A stretch of 45,845 nt of DNA from DASREM01 sp035652095 (GTDB lineage: Bacteria > Acidobacteriota > Terriglobia > Terriglobales > Acidobacteriaceae). This document shows positions 16,682-24,932 of this stretch, in pieces. How positions within the stretch are numbered: the stretch's first letter is position 1; every line of letters begins with the position of its first letter. Under the pieces are notes generated by a model. It did not search any database. It had not been told where the DNA came from and saw only the letters and a list, made by a program, of their open reading frames with translations. Made by a program: the position numbers and the translations under genes. The DNA lies in NCBI GenBank assembly GCA_035652095.1, contig DASREM010000044.1, positions 1-45,845 on the forward strand, given 5' to 3'.

Positions 16682-17353
16682 ATGGCGCATTACGGAACGC
16701 TAGGGACTTATCGCTTCTCTGAGACCCCAACCGAAGATGTTCGCGGCTCCAGCGTCTATGGAGTCGACGATGAGAAGCTGGGAAAAATTGATGACGTGAT
16801 CTTTGATCACAACACCGGGAACATTCGTTACGCCGTGATCGACACTGGCGGCTGGCTCTCCAGCAAGAAGTTCATCGTGCCGGCGGACCGGTTGTCGCTC
16901 TCGGCCAGGCACGAAAATGATTTTCAGGTCCCGCTCACCAAGCAGCAGGTCGAAAACTTCCCGCCTTATGAAGAAAAAGACGTGAAAGAAGAGGATCGCT
17001 GGAAGGATTACGAGAAGCGCTACGAGAAGGCATGGACGGGTGGTCCCGTGCAGCACCGAAAGGGGACCGACCACAACATCACGCCCACCGCTACGGAGAT
17101 GCCGCCGGCGCCCGCGACCGGATCGAGCGCGCGGAATGTAGAGCCGATTCGCGGGCCCGAGCGGATTGTGCCTGCAACCGGCAATGAGGTGATCATCGAT
17201 AGCAGCGCGGCGGGACTGGGGGGACGCTGGTCAACCTTCGAGAGCCGCTTGCGTGAACGCCGTCGTCACATCACCTCAGGCTGCACCAGTTGTTCAATGG
17301 CGTCCGCCGAAGATCGACGGGAGAGCGTGGCCGACGAGAGAAAAGCGGTGTAG
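16682..17353 (+). CDS. PRC-barrel domain protein
   Basis: 223 residues from the ATG at 16682, with AGGAGG at 16672-16677. Residues 15-90 form a PRC-barrel (DVRGSSVYGVDDEKLGKIDDVIFD, IRYAVIDTGGWLSSKKFIVPADRL), a fold used in RimM, photosynthetic reaction centre H subunit and many small stress-linked proteins. The rest is charged and probably disordered: a Lys/Glu/Tyr-rich helix (EEKDVKEEDRWKDYEKRYEKAW), a Pro/Ala linker, and a basic tail with a CTSC pair. No membrane segment. Divergent from the tol operon. A perfect 14-base palindrome follows the stop by eight bases. Specific role unknown; this variant is common in soil bacteria as a general stress-type protein. Confidence 0.8.
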   Translation: MAHYGTLGTYRFSETPTEDVRGSSVYGVDDEKLGKIDDVIFDHNTGNIRYAVIDTGGWLSSKKFIVPADRLSLSARHENDFQVPLTKQQVENFPPYEEKDVKEEDRWKDYEKRYEKAWTGGPVQHRKGTDHNITPTATEMPPAPATGSSARNVEPIRGPERIVPATGNEVIIDSSAAGLGGRWSTFESRLRERRRHITSGCTSCSMASAEDRRESVADERKAV

Positions 17354-17361
17354 ATCGCATT

Positions 17362-17392
17362 CCGTGGGACGGGCGCCCCGCCCGTCCCACGG
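17362..17392. repeat. Perfect 14-bp palindrome with 3-base loop
   Basis: Arms CCGTGGGACGGGCG (17362-17375) and CGCCCGTCCCACGG (17379-17392) pair without mismatch around CCC. It lies eight bases after the PRC-barrel stop. There is no T-run, so it is more like a REP-type element than an intrinsic terminator, though it could stall polymerase or protect the upstream mRNA 3' end. Confidence 0.65.
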
Positions 17393-17499
17393 ATCAGTTC
17401 GCTCTCACTAGCATCGTCGGGCACCGCCGCCGAGATCTCGGCAATACCAAGAGGTTTTCGTGCTATTCTCGCCAAAACTCCCGCTACCCAGGACAAACG

Positions 17500-19191
17500 G
17501 TGCTCGCCGAACTGCGGCTCGAAAACTACGCGGTCATCGATAATCTGGCGGTCGAATTCGCCCCCGGGCTGAATCTTCTCACCGGCGAAACCGGCGCCGG
17601 TAAATCCATTCTGATTGATGCTCTTGCCCTGCTGCTCGGCGAGAAGGCTTCGAGCGAGGTCATTCGCGCCGGCGCCGAAAAGGCCGTCGTCTCTGCCGTC
17701 TTCGAAATCGAGAGCGGAGCCGAGAAGAACGTTTTGCACGCGCTGGAGCAAAATGGCATCGACAGCGACGGAGATTCCATCATCCTGAGGCGCGAAATTT
17801 CCGCGAACGGCAAGGGACGTGTTTTCATCAATAACCAGCCGGCGACCGTTTCCGCCCTCAAACAACTCTCCCCTTACCTGGCCACCATCCACGCGCAGAA
17901 CGAGTCTTTACTTTCCTTCGATGCCGGCGCCCGGTTGAACCTGCTGGACCTGTATGCGGGTCTGCATCTGGAAGCCGTTTCTTCGGCATTCACGAGTTGG
18001 AAGAATATCAAGGAGCGCATCGAAGAGCTCGAGCGCGACGAGAAAGACCGCTTGCGCTTACTGGATCTCTGGAGCTTCCAGAAACAGGAGATCGACGAAG
18101 CCAAACTCCAGCCCGGGGAAGACGAGCGGCTCGAGGCCGAAAAGCGTGTGCTCGCCAACGCTGAAAAAATTTACAGCGCCGCGATGAACGCGTTCGATTT
18201 GCTCTACGAAGGGAATGCTTCGACCTCTTCGTCCTTGCGGGCCGCGCAGAAGCACCTGGAGGAACTGGCGCGCTATGAGCCGAAGTTCCAGGAGGCGCAG
18301 GCTGCGCTGGAATCGGCGCGCATCAGCATCGAGGATGTCGGCGCTACCGTGCGCGATTATGCCGGAGGCATCCACGCTTCTCCCGAGCACTTGGCTCAGG
18401 TGGAAGACCGTCTTGCTGCGATGGACCGTTTGAAGCGCAAGTACGGACCGAGTCTGGCGGACGTGATCCAATTCGGCGCCGAGGTGAGTCGCAAGCTCTC
18501 CGAGATGGAGAATAAAGACGAGATCCTGCGCCAGCTTCGGACGGAACTCGGAAAGGCCGCGGAGACTTATCTCGACGCCGCCCGAGCGTTTTCCAAGAGA
18601 CGCTATGACGCGGCGCGCAAGCTGGAAAAGATTGTCGAAGCCGAGATCAATGATTTAGCAATGAAGTCCCGCCTCAGGATCGAAGTCAGCGGGACTGACG
18701 AAGAAGGGAACTGGACGGGTTCCGGTTTCGATCACGTCGTTTACCTGATCGCAACCAATCCCGGAGAACCCATGCGGCCCCTGGAACAGATCGCTTCCGG
18801 CGGAGAGTTGTCGCGAGTGATGCTGGCGCTGAAGTCCAGCATTGAAGCAGGCAGTGCGAAGCGACGCGGCCCCGGGCCACAGCGCACCATGGTGTTTGAC
18901 GAAATCGATATTGGCATTGGCGGCCGCGCCGCGGAGGCCGTAGGGAAAAAACTTAAAAGTCTCTCGCGGTCGAACCAGGTGTTGTGTGTCACTCATCTGC
19001 CGCAGATTGCAACCTTCGCCGACCATCACTATGTCATCGTGAAGAAAGAAACCGGCGGCCGTACCCGAACCAGCGTCCGTCTCATCACCGGCGAGGAGCG
19101 CACTGAAGAGGTTGCACGCATGTTGAGCGGGGCCAAGCTGACCGAGACCTCGCGTAAACACGCGGAGCAGATGCTGAAGACAAACGCGTAA
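17500..19191 (+). CDS. recN: DNA repair protein RecN
   Basis: SMC-like ATPase that acts at double-strand breaks. 563 residues from the GTG at 17500, which has CCAGGA a few bases upstream; the open frame extends back to 17290, but that part overlaps the PRC gene and the palindrome, and ELRLENYAVIDNL is the usual RecN N-terminus. Walker A GETGAGKS at 29-36, a QNES Q-loop region (AQNESLLSFDAG), a short central coiled coil (about 170-370), the ABC signature ASGGELSRVMLALK, Walker B MVFDEIDIGIGG and the switch region VLCVTHLPQIA are all present. Length matches the family. The downstream higBA operon converges on it, with 21 bases between the ends. Confidence 0.95.
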   Translation: MLAELRLENYAVIDNLAVEFAPGLNLLTGETGAGKSILIDALALLLGEKASSEVIRAGAEKAVVSAVFEIESGAEKNVLHALEQNGIDSDGDSIILRREISANGKGRVFINNQPATVSALKQLSPYLATIHAQNESLLSFDAGARLNLLDLYAGLHLEAVSSAFTSWKNIKERIEELERDEKDRLRLLDLWSFQKQEIDEAKLQPGEDERLEAEKRVLANAEKIYSAAMNAFDLLYEGNASTSSSLRAAQKHLEELARYEPKFQEAQAALESARISIEDVGATVRDYAGGIHASPEHLAQVEDRLAAMDRLKRKYGPSLADVIQFGAEVSRKLSEMENKDEILRQLRTELGKAAETYLDAARAFSKRRYDAARKLEKIVEAEINDLAMKSRLRIEVSGTDEEGNWTGSGFDHVVYLIATNPGEPMRPLEQIASGGELSRVMLALKSSIEAGSAKRRGPGPQRTMVFDEIDIGIGGRAAEAVGKKLKSLSRSNQVLCVTHLPQIATFADHHYVIVKKETGGRTRTSVRLITGEERTEEVARMLSGAKLTETSRKHAEQMLKTNA

Positions 19192-19212
19192 GAGACCAAC
19201 GCGAACGCAGGA

Positions 19213-19518
19213 TCACGCCCTCATCTCGCCAGGCTCTGGATTCTCCACATGCGCGAACCGCTTGACTACTGGCTGTTTACTCCTTCGAGCGCGCCATAAG
19301 TCGTACTGGGTTTGCATGTTCATCCAGAGTTCGGCGGAGGTGCCGAAGGCCGCAGCTAAACGGATCGCCATATTCGCTGAAATCCCCGCCTTTCCGTTCA
19401 GGACACGGGAGAGGGTAACGCGAGTGGTCCGCAGGTGAGCTGCTGCCATCGAAACCGACATGTCTCCCAGGTACTCACGAAGAACTGAACCGGGATGCGG
19501 TGGATCGTGCATGCGCAT
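19213..19518 (-). CDS. higA: HigA-family antitoxin (XRE-type HTH)
   Basis: 101 residues. The HPGSVLREYLGDMSVSMAAAHL opening and the HTH at about 22-65 (LRTTRVTLSRVLNGKAGISANMAIRLAAAFGTSAELWMNMQ) are hallmarks of the HigA/VapI antitoxins, which neutralise HigB and repress their own promoter. It is the second gene of the operon, 41 bases after higB, the inverted order (toxin first) that defines higBA. The likely binding site is the TGTAACG-N5-CGTTACA palindrome upstream of higB. No separate promoter is evident in the 41-base gap. Confidence 0.92.
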   Translation of the reverse strand: MRMHDPPHPGSVLREYLGDMSVSMAAAHLRTTRVTLSRVLNGKAGISANMAIRLAAAFGTSAELWMNMQTQYDLWRARRSKQPVVKRFAHVENPEPGEMRA

Positions 19519-19559
19519 AGGTTGCTCCTGTTACCGGTCGCACAGACCGTGATTCGCGA

Positions 19560-19844
19560 CTACCGCCAGTGATAGTCCTGATAATCGACGAGAATTGCGT
19601 CCTTACCGTCGAACGCAAACGTCAGACGCCAATTTCCACTGACGCGAACCGCCCAATGACCCTTCAAGGCTCCCGCAAGTGGATGAAGTTGCCACCCTTG
19701 GGCGTTCATGTCGCTGGGTGCATTAGCGTTGTCCAAGGCAAATAGCAGCAATTTCAGCTTATCAGCATGCTTTGCCTGAATCCCGGCCTTCGACCCAGTG
19801 CGAAAAAACTTCTCGAGCCCACGGTGGCGAAAGCTCTGGATCAC
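19560..19844 (-). CDS. higB: HigB-family toxin (RelE/ParE fold mRNA interferase)
   Basis: 94 residues. HigB toxins cut mRNA at the ribosome. The MIQSFRHRGLEKFF start, LDNANAPSDMNAQGWQLHPLAG centre and HWAVRVSGNWRLTFAFDGKDAILVDYQDYH end are typical; the NWRLTF and DYH elements near the C-terminus belong to the RelE-fold active site. The start codon is GTG at 19844, seven bases after a TACAAT box and without a Shine-Dalgarno, so the transcript looks leaderless. Length is normal and no inactivating change is seen, so the toxin should be functional. Confidence 0.92.
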   Translation of the reverse strand: MIQSFRHRGLEKFFRTGSKAGIQAKHADKLKLLLFALDNANAPSDMNAQGWQLHPLAGALKGHWAVRVSGNWRLTFAFDGKDAILVDYQDYHWR

Positions 19845-19851
19845 TTTGTAA

Positions 19852-19881
19852 ATTGTAACGATACGCGTTACATTCTGTCAA
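19852..19881 (-). promoter_or_regulatory. higBA promoter with overlapping HigA operator
   Basis: On the minus strand: TTGACA (19881-19876), an 18-base spacer, TACAAT (19857-19852), seven bases, then the GTG of higB. A perfect inverted repeat TGTAACG-N5-CGTTACA (plus strand 19854-19872) covers the spacer and overlaps the -10 box, exactly where an autorepressor would act. The -35 box is a full consensus match. The assignment of the palindrome to HigA is inference. Confidence 0.75.
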
Positions 19882-20017
19882 AGAGAAGACGAGGGTTCTC
19901 TGGTTGTGAATGGTGTGTTCGCTCCTGACTGTCCCCAATCACTCTCCTCGGCCCGTTTCCGTTCGCTGCCCAAAACTCCCCAATCGCTGTTAATCCTCGC
20001 CGTTTCTGTCGCTTACG

Positions 20018-20046
20018 TTGACCAAAAGGGTACTTTTCGGTAGCTT
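20018..20046 (+). promoter_or_regulatory. Putative promoter of the hopanoid operon
   Basis: TTGACC at 20018-20023, 17-base spacer, TAGCTT at 20041-20046 (three of six). A small palindrome ACACG-AAA-CGTGT at 20063-20075 lies between this and the ispH ribosome site (AAGGGGA). The -10 is poor, so the call is tentative; it is nevertheless the best candidate in the gap before ispH. Confidence 0.35.
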
Positions 20047-20098
20047 AGTAAATATCTTCTTCACACGAAACGTGTAGGCTATATACAAGGCAAGGGGA

Positions 20099-21079
20099 AT
20101 GGCTTTGGTTGAGGATGGGAAGACACTTTTGTTGTTGAAACCGCGTGGTTTTTGCGCCGGCGTGGTCCGCGCGATCGATATCGTGCGCATTGCGCTTGAG
20201 GCTTTCGGGCCTCCCATCTACGTGCGCAAAGAGATCGTCCATAACCGCTTTGTCGTGGAGGAACTCCAGGACAAAGGGGCGATCTTCGTCGATAGCGTCG
20301 ATGAGGTTCCTCCCGGTGAGCGTGTGATCTACAGCGCCCACGGCGTCTCGCCGGAAGTGCGGCAGGCCAGCGAGGCTCGCAAGCTGCGCGTCATTGACGC
20401 GACCTGTCCGCTGGTCACAAAGGTCCATGTTGAAGCCGTCAAGTTCGCAAAAGAAGGGTATTCGCTCATCCTGATCGGCCATCACGATCACGATGAAGTG
20501 ATCGGCACTCTGGGCGAGGCGCCTGCCGTGACACAGGTGGTGGGTTCTCCGGAGCAGGTGGAGTCGCTTGTGGTTCCCGATCCCAACCGCATCGCCTACC
20601 TGACCCAGACCACGTTGAGTCTCGACGAGACCAAAGACATCATCGCTGCGCTGCGCAAGAAGTTCCCCAACATCAAGGGGCCCGCCGCCCAGGACATCTG
20701 CTACGCCACGGAGAATCGGCAGGTGGCCGTCAAGCAAGTGGCTTCCGAGGCCGACCTGTTGCTGGTGGTTGGATCCGATAACAGCTCCAATTCCAACCGG
20801 CTGGTCGAGGTCGCACGCCGGCTCGCAACGCAGTCGCACCTGATTGACAGCTTCCGAAACATCAAGCCAGAGTGGCTGCAGGATGTGAAGACTATCGCTT
20901 TGACGGCCGGGGCGTCGGCGCCTGAGTGCCTGGTGGAAGAAGTGGTGCAATTCTTGTCCAGCAAGGGCTTCGACAACGTAAAGGAAGTTGAAGTCATGCC
21001 GGAGAATGTCCGGTTTGGACTGCCGCCGGAGATTGTGGAAGCCATCGCCATCGCTCCAGCGCCGGCAGCAGTGGAGTAG
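20099..21079 (+). CDS. ispH: 4-hydroxy-3-methylbut-2-enyl diphosphate reductase
   Basis: Last enzyme of the MEP pathway: reduces HMBPP to IPP and DMAPP with a [4Fe-4S] cluster, in the cytoplasm. 326 residues. Cluster ligands are Cys19 (PRGFCAGV), Cys103 (DATCPLVTKVH) and Cys201 (DICYATENRQ); the conserved His/Glu pieces VHNRFVVE, SAHGVS, GHHDHDEVIGT and SSNSNRL are present, including the Glu that protonates substrate. ATG at 20099 follows AAGGGGA. Placed first in the hopanoid operon, ten bases before shc, so isoprenoid supply and triterpenoid synthesis would be made together. Reducing power from ferredoxin is typical of the family. Confidence 0.96.
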   Translation: MALVEDGKTLLLLKPRGFCAGVVRAIDIVRIALEAFGPPIYVRKEIVHNRFVVEELQDKGAIFVDSVDEVPPGERVIYSAHGVSPEVRQASEARKLRVIDATCPLVTKVHVEAVKFAKEGYSLILIGHHDHDEVIGTLGEAPAVTQVVGSPEQVESLVVPDPNRIAYLTQTTLSLDETKDIIAALRKKFPNIKGPAAQDICYATENRQVAVKQVASEADLLLVVGSDNSSNSNRLVEVARRLATQSHLIDSFRNIKPEWLQDVKTIALTAGASAPECLVEEVVQFLSSKGFDNVKEVEVMPENVRFGLPPEIVEAIAIAPAPAAVE

Positions 21080-21089
21080 CAGATAATCT

Positions 21090-23063
21090 ATGGACGATAC
21101 CTCCTCCTCGTTTTCGCCCTCGACCTCTCCACAGTTACGCTTCGGGAAAATTGACGATCTTGCGAGCCGGGTGGCAGCCAGTATCGATGCCGCGCGTAAG
21201 TTCCTGTTTTCCGGTCAGCTCGACGAGGGCTACTGGTGCGGTGAACTGGAAGCCGATACCACGCTCGAGTCCGACTACATCCTCATGCACACGTTGTTGG
21301 GCACAAGCACACCCGAACGCTTTGCCCGATGCGCCAATTACATCCTTCGTCATCAGAACGAGGATGGTGGCTGGGGAATCTATGCGGGCGCGCCGTCGAA
21401 TATCAGCGCCTCGGTGAAAGCTTATTTCGGACTGAAGCTGGCAGGATACAAGGCCGATCATCCGGCACTCGAACGCGCCCGCAAGCGCATCCTGGAAATG
21501 GGTGGCGTGACCGAGGTCAACACCTTCACCAAGATTTATCTGTGCTTCCTCGGGCAGTACGACTACGACGCGGTTCCGGCGGTGCCGCCCGAGATCGTTC
21601 TATTTCCAAACTGGTTCTGGTTCAACATCTACGAGATTTCGTCGTGGTCGCGCGCCATCCTGGTGCCTCTGTCGATCTGCTACGCGAAGAAACCGTTCAA
21701 GAAGATTCCCGACGAGATGGGAATTGACGAACTGTTTGTGGGCGGACGCGAGAAATCGCGCATGCACCTGCATTGGAGCGAGAAGCTTGTCTCATGGCGT
21801 AATTTCTTCCTGGTGCTCGATCGCCTGACGCACTGGGCCGAACGGGTGCACATCCGTCCGTTACGTTCGATGGCGCTGCGGAAAGCTGAGCGCTGGATGC
21901 TGGAACGCCTGGAGATGAGCGATGGGCTGGGTGCGATTTATCCGTCGATCCTGAACTCGATCATTGCATTACGCTGCCTGGGGTATTCGCTTGACGACCC
22001 GCAGGTGATTCGAGCCGTCGACGAATTTGAGAAACTCGGGATTGAAGAGGAAGATACCTTCCGCATGCAGCCCTGCAAGTCTCCAGTATGGGACACGGCA
22101 TACGCCTTGTTTGCTTTGGGAGAGGCAGGCGTGCCACCTGACGATCCGCGCCTGGTGAAATGCGCCGACTGGATCCTGCAGAAACAAGTTCGCACCGCCG
22201 GCGACTGGAAGGTCAAGAACAGGAAGGGGCAACCCGGCGGATGGTACTTCGAATTCAATAACGAGTTCTATCCCGACGTGGACGACAGCGCGATGGTTTG
22301 CCTGGCCCTGGCGCACGTGGAGCATCCCAACGGCCGCTACCAGCGCGAGTCGGTGCAGCGCGCGATTGACTGGATCTTTTCCATGCAGTGCAAGAACGGC
22401 GGCTGGGCCTCGTTCGACAAAGACAACGATCGCATGGTCTTCCAGTACATCCCCTTTGCCGACCACAATGCCATGCTCGATCCGCCGACCGTGGACATCA
22501 CCGGGCGCATCCTCGAGATGCTGGCGACCTACGGGTACACGAAGGACGATCCCCGGGTGAAGAGGGCCATTAAGTTCTTGCGTGACGAGCAGGAGCCTGA
22601 TGGATCCTGGTTTGGGCGCTGGGGCGTGAATTACATCTATGGCACCATGCTCGTGCTGCGCGGCCTCGAGGCGATCGGAGTGGACCATCACGAACCGTAT
22701 ATTCAGCAGGCGGCGGAATGGCTGCGCATGGTGCAGAACGCCGATGGCGGCTGGGGCGAGAGCTGTGGATCTTACGACGATCCGACCACCAAGGGCGTGG
22801 GCCCGAGCACGCCTTCACAAACCGCCTGGGCGGTGATGGGCCTTCTGGCGGCCAACGACACGCGCAGCGATTCGGTGGCACGCGGCATCGCGTACCTGCT
22901 GCGTACGCAGAGAAAAGACGGAAACTGGGACGAGCAGTACTACACCGGGACCGGATTCCCGCGTGTGTTCTACCTGATGTACCACATGTACCGGCAGTAC
23001 TTCCCGCTGATCGCGCTGACTACGTACAAGAAGGTGATGGCGGCGAAGGAGAGTAGCAATTAG
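21090..23063 (+). CDS. shc: Squalene-hopene cyclase
   Basis: Cyclises squalene to hopene and hopanol, a monotopic membrane enzyme facing the cytoplasm. 657 residues, normal for the family. The catalytic DxDD is D396-V-D398-D399 (FYPDVDDSAM). Many QW motifs are visible, such as QNEDGGWGIY, QCKNGGWASF, QEPDGSWFGRWGVNYIYGT, QNADGGWGES and QRKDGNWDEQYYTG near the end. The conserved MQPCKSPVWDTAYA lies ahead of the active-site Asp. Start at 21090, ten bases after ispH. A repeat-bearing gap of 94 bases separates it from hpnA. Also called hpnF. Oxidosqualene cyclase is excluded by the bacterial DxDD form and the context. Confidence 0.97.
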   Translation: MDDTSSSFSPSTSPQLRFGKIDDLASRVAASIDAARKFLFSGQLDEGYWCGELEADTTLESDYILMHTLLGTSTPERFARCANYILRHQNEDGGWGIYAGAPSNISASVKAYFGLKLAGYKADHPALERARKRILEMGGVTEVNTFTKIYLCFLGQYDYDAVPAVPPEIVLFPNWFWFNIYEISSWSRAILVPLSICYAKKPFKKIPDEMGIDELFVGGREKSRMHLHWSEKLVSWRNFFLVLDRLTHWAERVHIRPLRSMALRKAERWMLERLEMSDGLGAIYPSILNSIIALRCLGYSLDDPQVIRAVDEFEKLGIEEEDTFRMQPCKSPVWDTAYALFALGEAGVPPDDPRLVKCADWILQKQVRTAGDWKVKNRKGQPGGWYFEFNNEFYPDVDDSAMVCLALAHVEHPNGRYQRESVQRAIDWIFSMQCKNGGWASFDKDNDRMVFQYIPFADHNAMLDPPTVDITGRILEMLATYGYTKDDPRVKRAIKFLRDEQEPDGSWFGRWGVNYIYGTMLVLRGLEAIGVDHHEPYIQQAAEWLRMVQNADGGWGESCGSYDDPTTKGVGPSTPSQTAWAVMGLLAANDTRSDSVARGIAYLLRTQRKDGNWDEQYYTGTGFPRVFYLMYHMYRQYFPLIALTTYKKVMAAKESSN

Positions 23064-23151
23064 CACTTGGCGATTGGCATTTGGCCGTGCGAGTGAATTG
23101 CTGGGGCCCCATCGGAACCGGTTTGGCGAGATGCTAAGTGCCAAGTGCTAA
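23060..23151. repeat. 12-bp perfect inverted repeat between shc and hpnA
   Basis: TTAGCACTTGGC at 23060-23071 (running into the shc stop) and GCCAAGTGCTAA at 23140-23151, six bases before the hpnA ATG. The right arm is extended as GCTAAGTGCCAAGTGCTAA, itself nearly palindromic, and a degenerate extra copy follows the left arm. If it folds, it would hold the region just before hpnA in structure, and hpnA has no clear Shine-Dalgarno. Confidence 0.6.
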
Positions 23152-23157
23152 CTGCAG

Positions 23158-24165
23158 ATGAAAGCTTTCGTCACAGGAGCGACGGGTTTCGTAGGAAGCC
23201 ATGTCGCCAGAGTTTTGGCCGAACAGGGCGCTGATCTGCGCTTGCTGGTTCGTTCCACGAGCGACCCCAAGAACATTCAGGGTCTCAAGGCAGACCGCGT
23301 GGTGGGCGACCTGCGGGATTCAGCTGCCCTGGAGAAAGCGGTTGCGGGCTGCGATGTGATCTTCCACGTGGCCGCCGATTACCGGCTTTGGATACGGGAT
23401 CCGGATCAGATGTACCGCTCCAATGTGGAGGGGACGCGCGCGGTGTTAAACGCCGCCCGCGCGAATGGTATACGCCGCCTGGTTTACACCTCCAGCGTAG
23501 CCACGATGGGTTTTACTTCGACCGGGGCGCTGGCCAATGAATATTCTCCAGTGTCCCTGGCCGACATGATCGGTCACTATAAGCGCTCGAAGTTCATGGC
23601 CGAGGAACTTGCAATTCGCGCCGGCCGCGACGGATTGGACGTGATCGTGGTGAATCCTACGACTCCGGTGGGCGAGCAGGACGTTAAACCAACTCCAACC
23701 GGGCGCATTGTGGTTGATTTTCTGAAGAGGAAATTTCCCGCTTACGTGGATACGGGCCTGAATTTGGTCGACGTTCGGGAGTGCGCCCGCGGACACGTGG
23801 CGGCCATGGAAAAGGGTAAGAGCGCAGAACGCTACATTCTCGGCGGAGAGAATCTGACTCTGAAGCAGATTCTCGACAAGCTGGCGGCGATCACCGGCTT
23901 GCCTTCGCCCAAAGTCAGGGTCCCGTACGCGGTGGCCTTGGCGACGGGAGTGGTAGACGAAGTAGTCACCGGACACATTTTCAGACGAGAGCCGCGCGCC
24001 ACCATCGATGCCGTGCGTATGGGACGTAAAAAAATGTTTGTCAGCTCCGCGAAGGCGGAGCGGGAGTTGGGCTGGAAGATCGTCCCGGTGGACGACGCAT
24101 TGCGCCGCGCCACGGAGTGGTTTCAACAGAACGGGTATGTAGGCCCGACGGCGCGCCCGGCCTGA
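23158..24165 (+). CDS. hpnA: Hopanoid-associated sugar epimerase HpnA
   Basis: Extended short-chain dehydrogenase/epimerase found in hopanoid clusters; its exact reaction is not established. 335 residues. Nucleotide-binding TGATGFVGSHVARVL (about 6-20), DLRD acidic residue, FHVAADYRLW, the catalytic Tyr-x3-Lys as HYKRSK (about 141-146) and VVNPTTPVGEQDVKPTPTG, which is distinctive for HpnA. No membrane segment. The gene follows shc across the repeat element and precedes hpnG. The start ATG at 23158 begins directly with the Rossmann strand, which supports it even though no ribosome site is visible. Confidence 0.92.
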   Translation: MKAFVTGATGFVGSHVARVLAEQGADLRLLVRSTSDPKNIQGLKADRVVGDLRDSAALEKAVAGCDVIFHVAADYRLWIRDPDQMYRSNVEGTRAVLNAARANGIRRLVYTSSVATMGFTSTGALANEYSPVSLADMIGHYKRSKFMAEELAIRAGRDGLDVIVVNPTTPVGEQDVKPTPTGRIVVDFLKRKFPAYVDTGLNLVDVRECARGHVAAMEKGKSAERYILGGENLTLKQILDKLAAITGLPSPKVRVPYAVALATGVVDEVVTGHIFRREPRATIDAVRMGRKKMFVSSAKAERELGWKIVPVDDALRRATEWFQQNGYVGPTARPA

Positions 24166-24200
24166 GCCGCCGGGACAGTGACGGTTACGTTTTCAGGACA

Positions 24201-24929
24201 ATGACAGCAAACGGCAGAGTCGCGATTGTGGCCGCAATGGAGCGGGAGATCCGCCTCCTGGTTCGCCATTGGGCGCGCGCCCGGCGCGACTATCAAGGAA
24301 GAAGCTTCACCTTCTTTGAGAATGATCGTGCAGTCGCGGTGTGTGCTGGAATTGGCCCCGAGGCCGCACGTCGCGCATGCGAAGCCGTCATCGCGCTTTA
24401 TGCGCCGAGTGAAGTGATCTCCGTCGGGCTGGCCGGAGCACTGGATCCTGCGTTGCCCGTCGGCCAGGTGTTCACGCCGAGGACCGTGATCGACGCCAAA
24501 GACGGCAGTCGCTCCGACACGGAGCAGGGGAATGGCGTTCTTGTCAGTTTCAGTTCTGTCGCCGATCCGGAACAAAAATCCAGATTGGCGAAAGCCTATG
24601 GCGCGGCTGCGGTAGATATGGAATCCGCGGCCGTGGCACGCGGGGCGGAGACCCACGGCCTGCGGTTCAGCGCGGTGAAGGCAATTTCCGACGCCGCCGA
24701 TTTTGCGCTCCCGCCGGTGGAGCGGTTCGTGGACCATGATGGCAAGTTTCGTAGTTTGGCGTTTGTAGGATTCCTGGCGCTGCGTCCTTGGCTCTGGACG
24801 TCCGTTTTGCGCCTGGCGCGGAACAGTTCTCGCGCAGCCGGCAACCTGTATGCGGTGTTGGACCGTTATAACCATCACCCAAAGGACATGAGTCCCGAGT
24901 TGCGCGTAAGCCCAAGGGGTAACACGTAA
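24201..24929 (+). CDS. hpnG: Hopanoid-associated nucleoside phosphorylase HpnG
   Basis: Removes adenine from adenosylhopane to give (phospho)ribosylhopane in C35 hopanoid side-chain synthesis. 242 residues from the ATG at 24201, which has CAGGA a few bases upstream; the frame extends back into the end of hpnA but that part is not HpnG-like. Motifs of the purine phosphorylase family are clear: GIGPEAARRACEAVI, SVGLAGALDPALPVGQV, AVDMESAAVARGAE (substrate-binding Met-Glu) and AVKAISDAADF with the catalytic Asp. It lies 35 bases after hpnA and three bases before the first dehydrogenase. The partner HpnH, which makes adenosylhopane, is not in the window. MTAN-type nucleosidases are the main alternative; context argues for HpnG. 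Confidence 0.88.
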   Translation: MTANGRVAIVAAMEREIRLLVRHWARARRDYQGRSFTFFENDRAVAVCAGIGPEAARRACEAVIALYAPSEVISVGLAGALDPALPVGQVFTPRTVIDAKDGSRSDTEQGNGVLVSFSSVADPEQKSRLAKAYGAAAVDMESAAVARGAETHGLRFSAVKAISDAADFALPPVERFVDHDGKFRSLAFVGFLALRPWLWTSVLRLARNSSRAAGNLYAVLDRYNHHPKDMSPELRVSPRGNT

Positions 24930-24932
24930 GCG

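Noticed and set aside
17290..17499. N-terminal extension of recN
   Set aside because: It overlaps the PRC-barrel gene end and the palindrome and has no similarity to RecN; the GTG at 17500 starts the known N-terminus.
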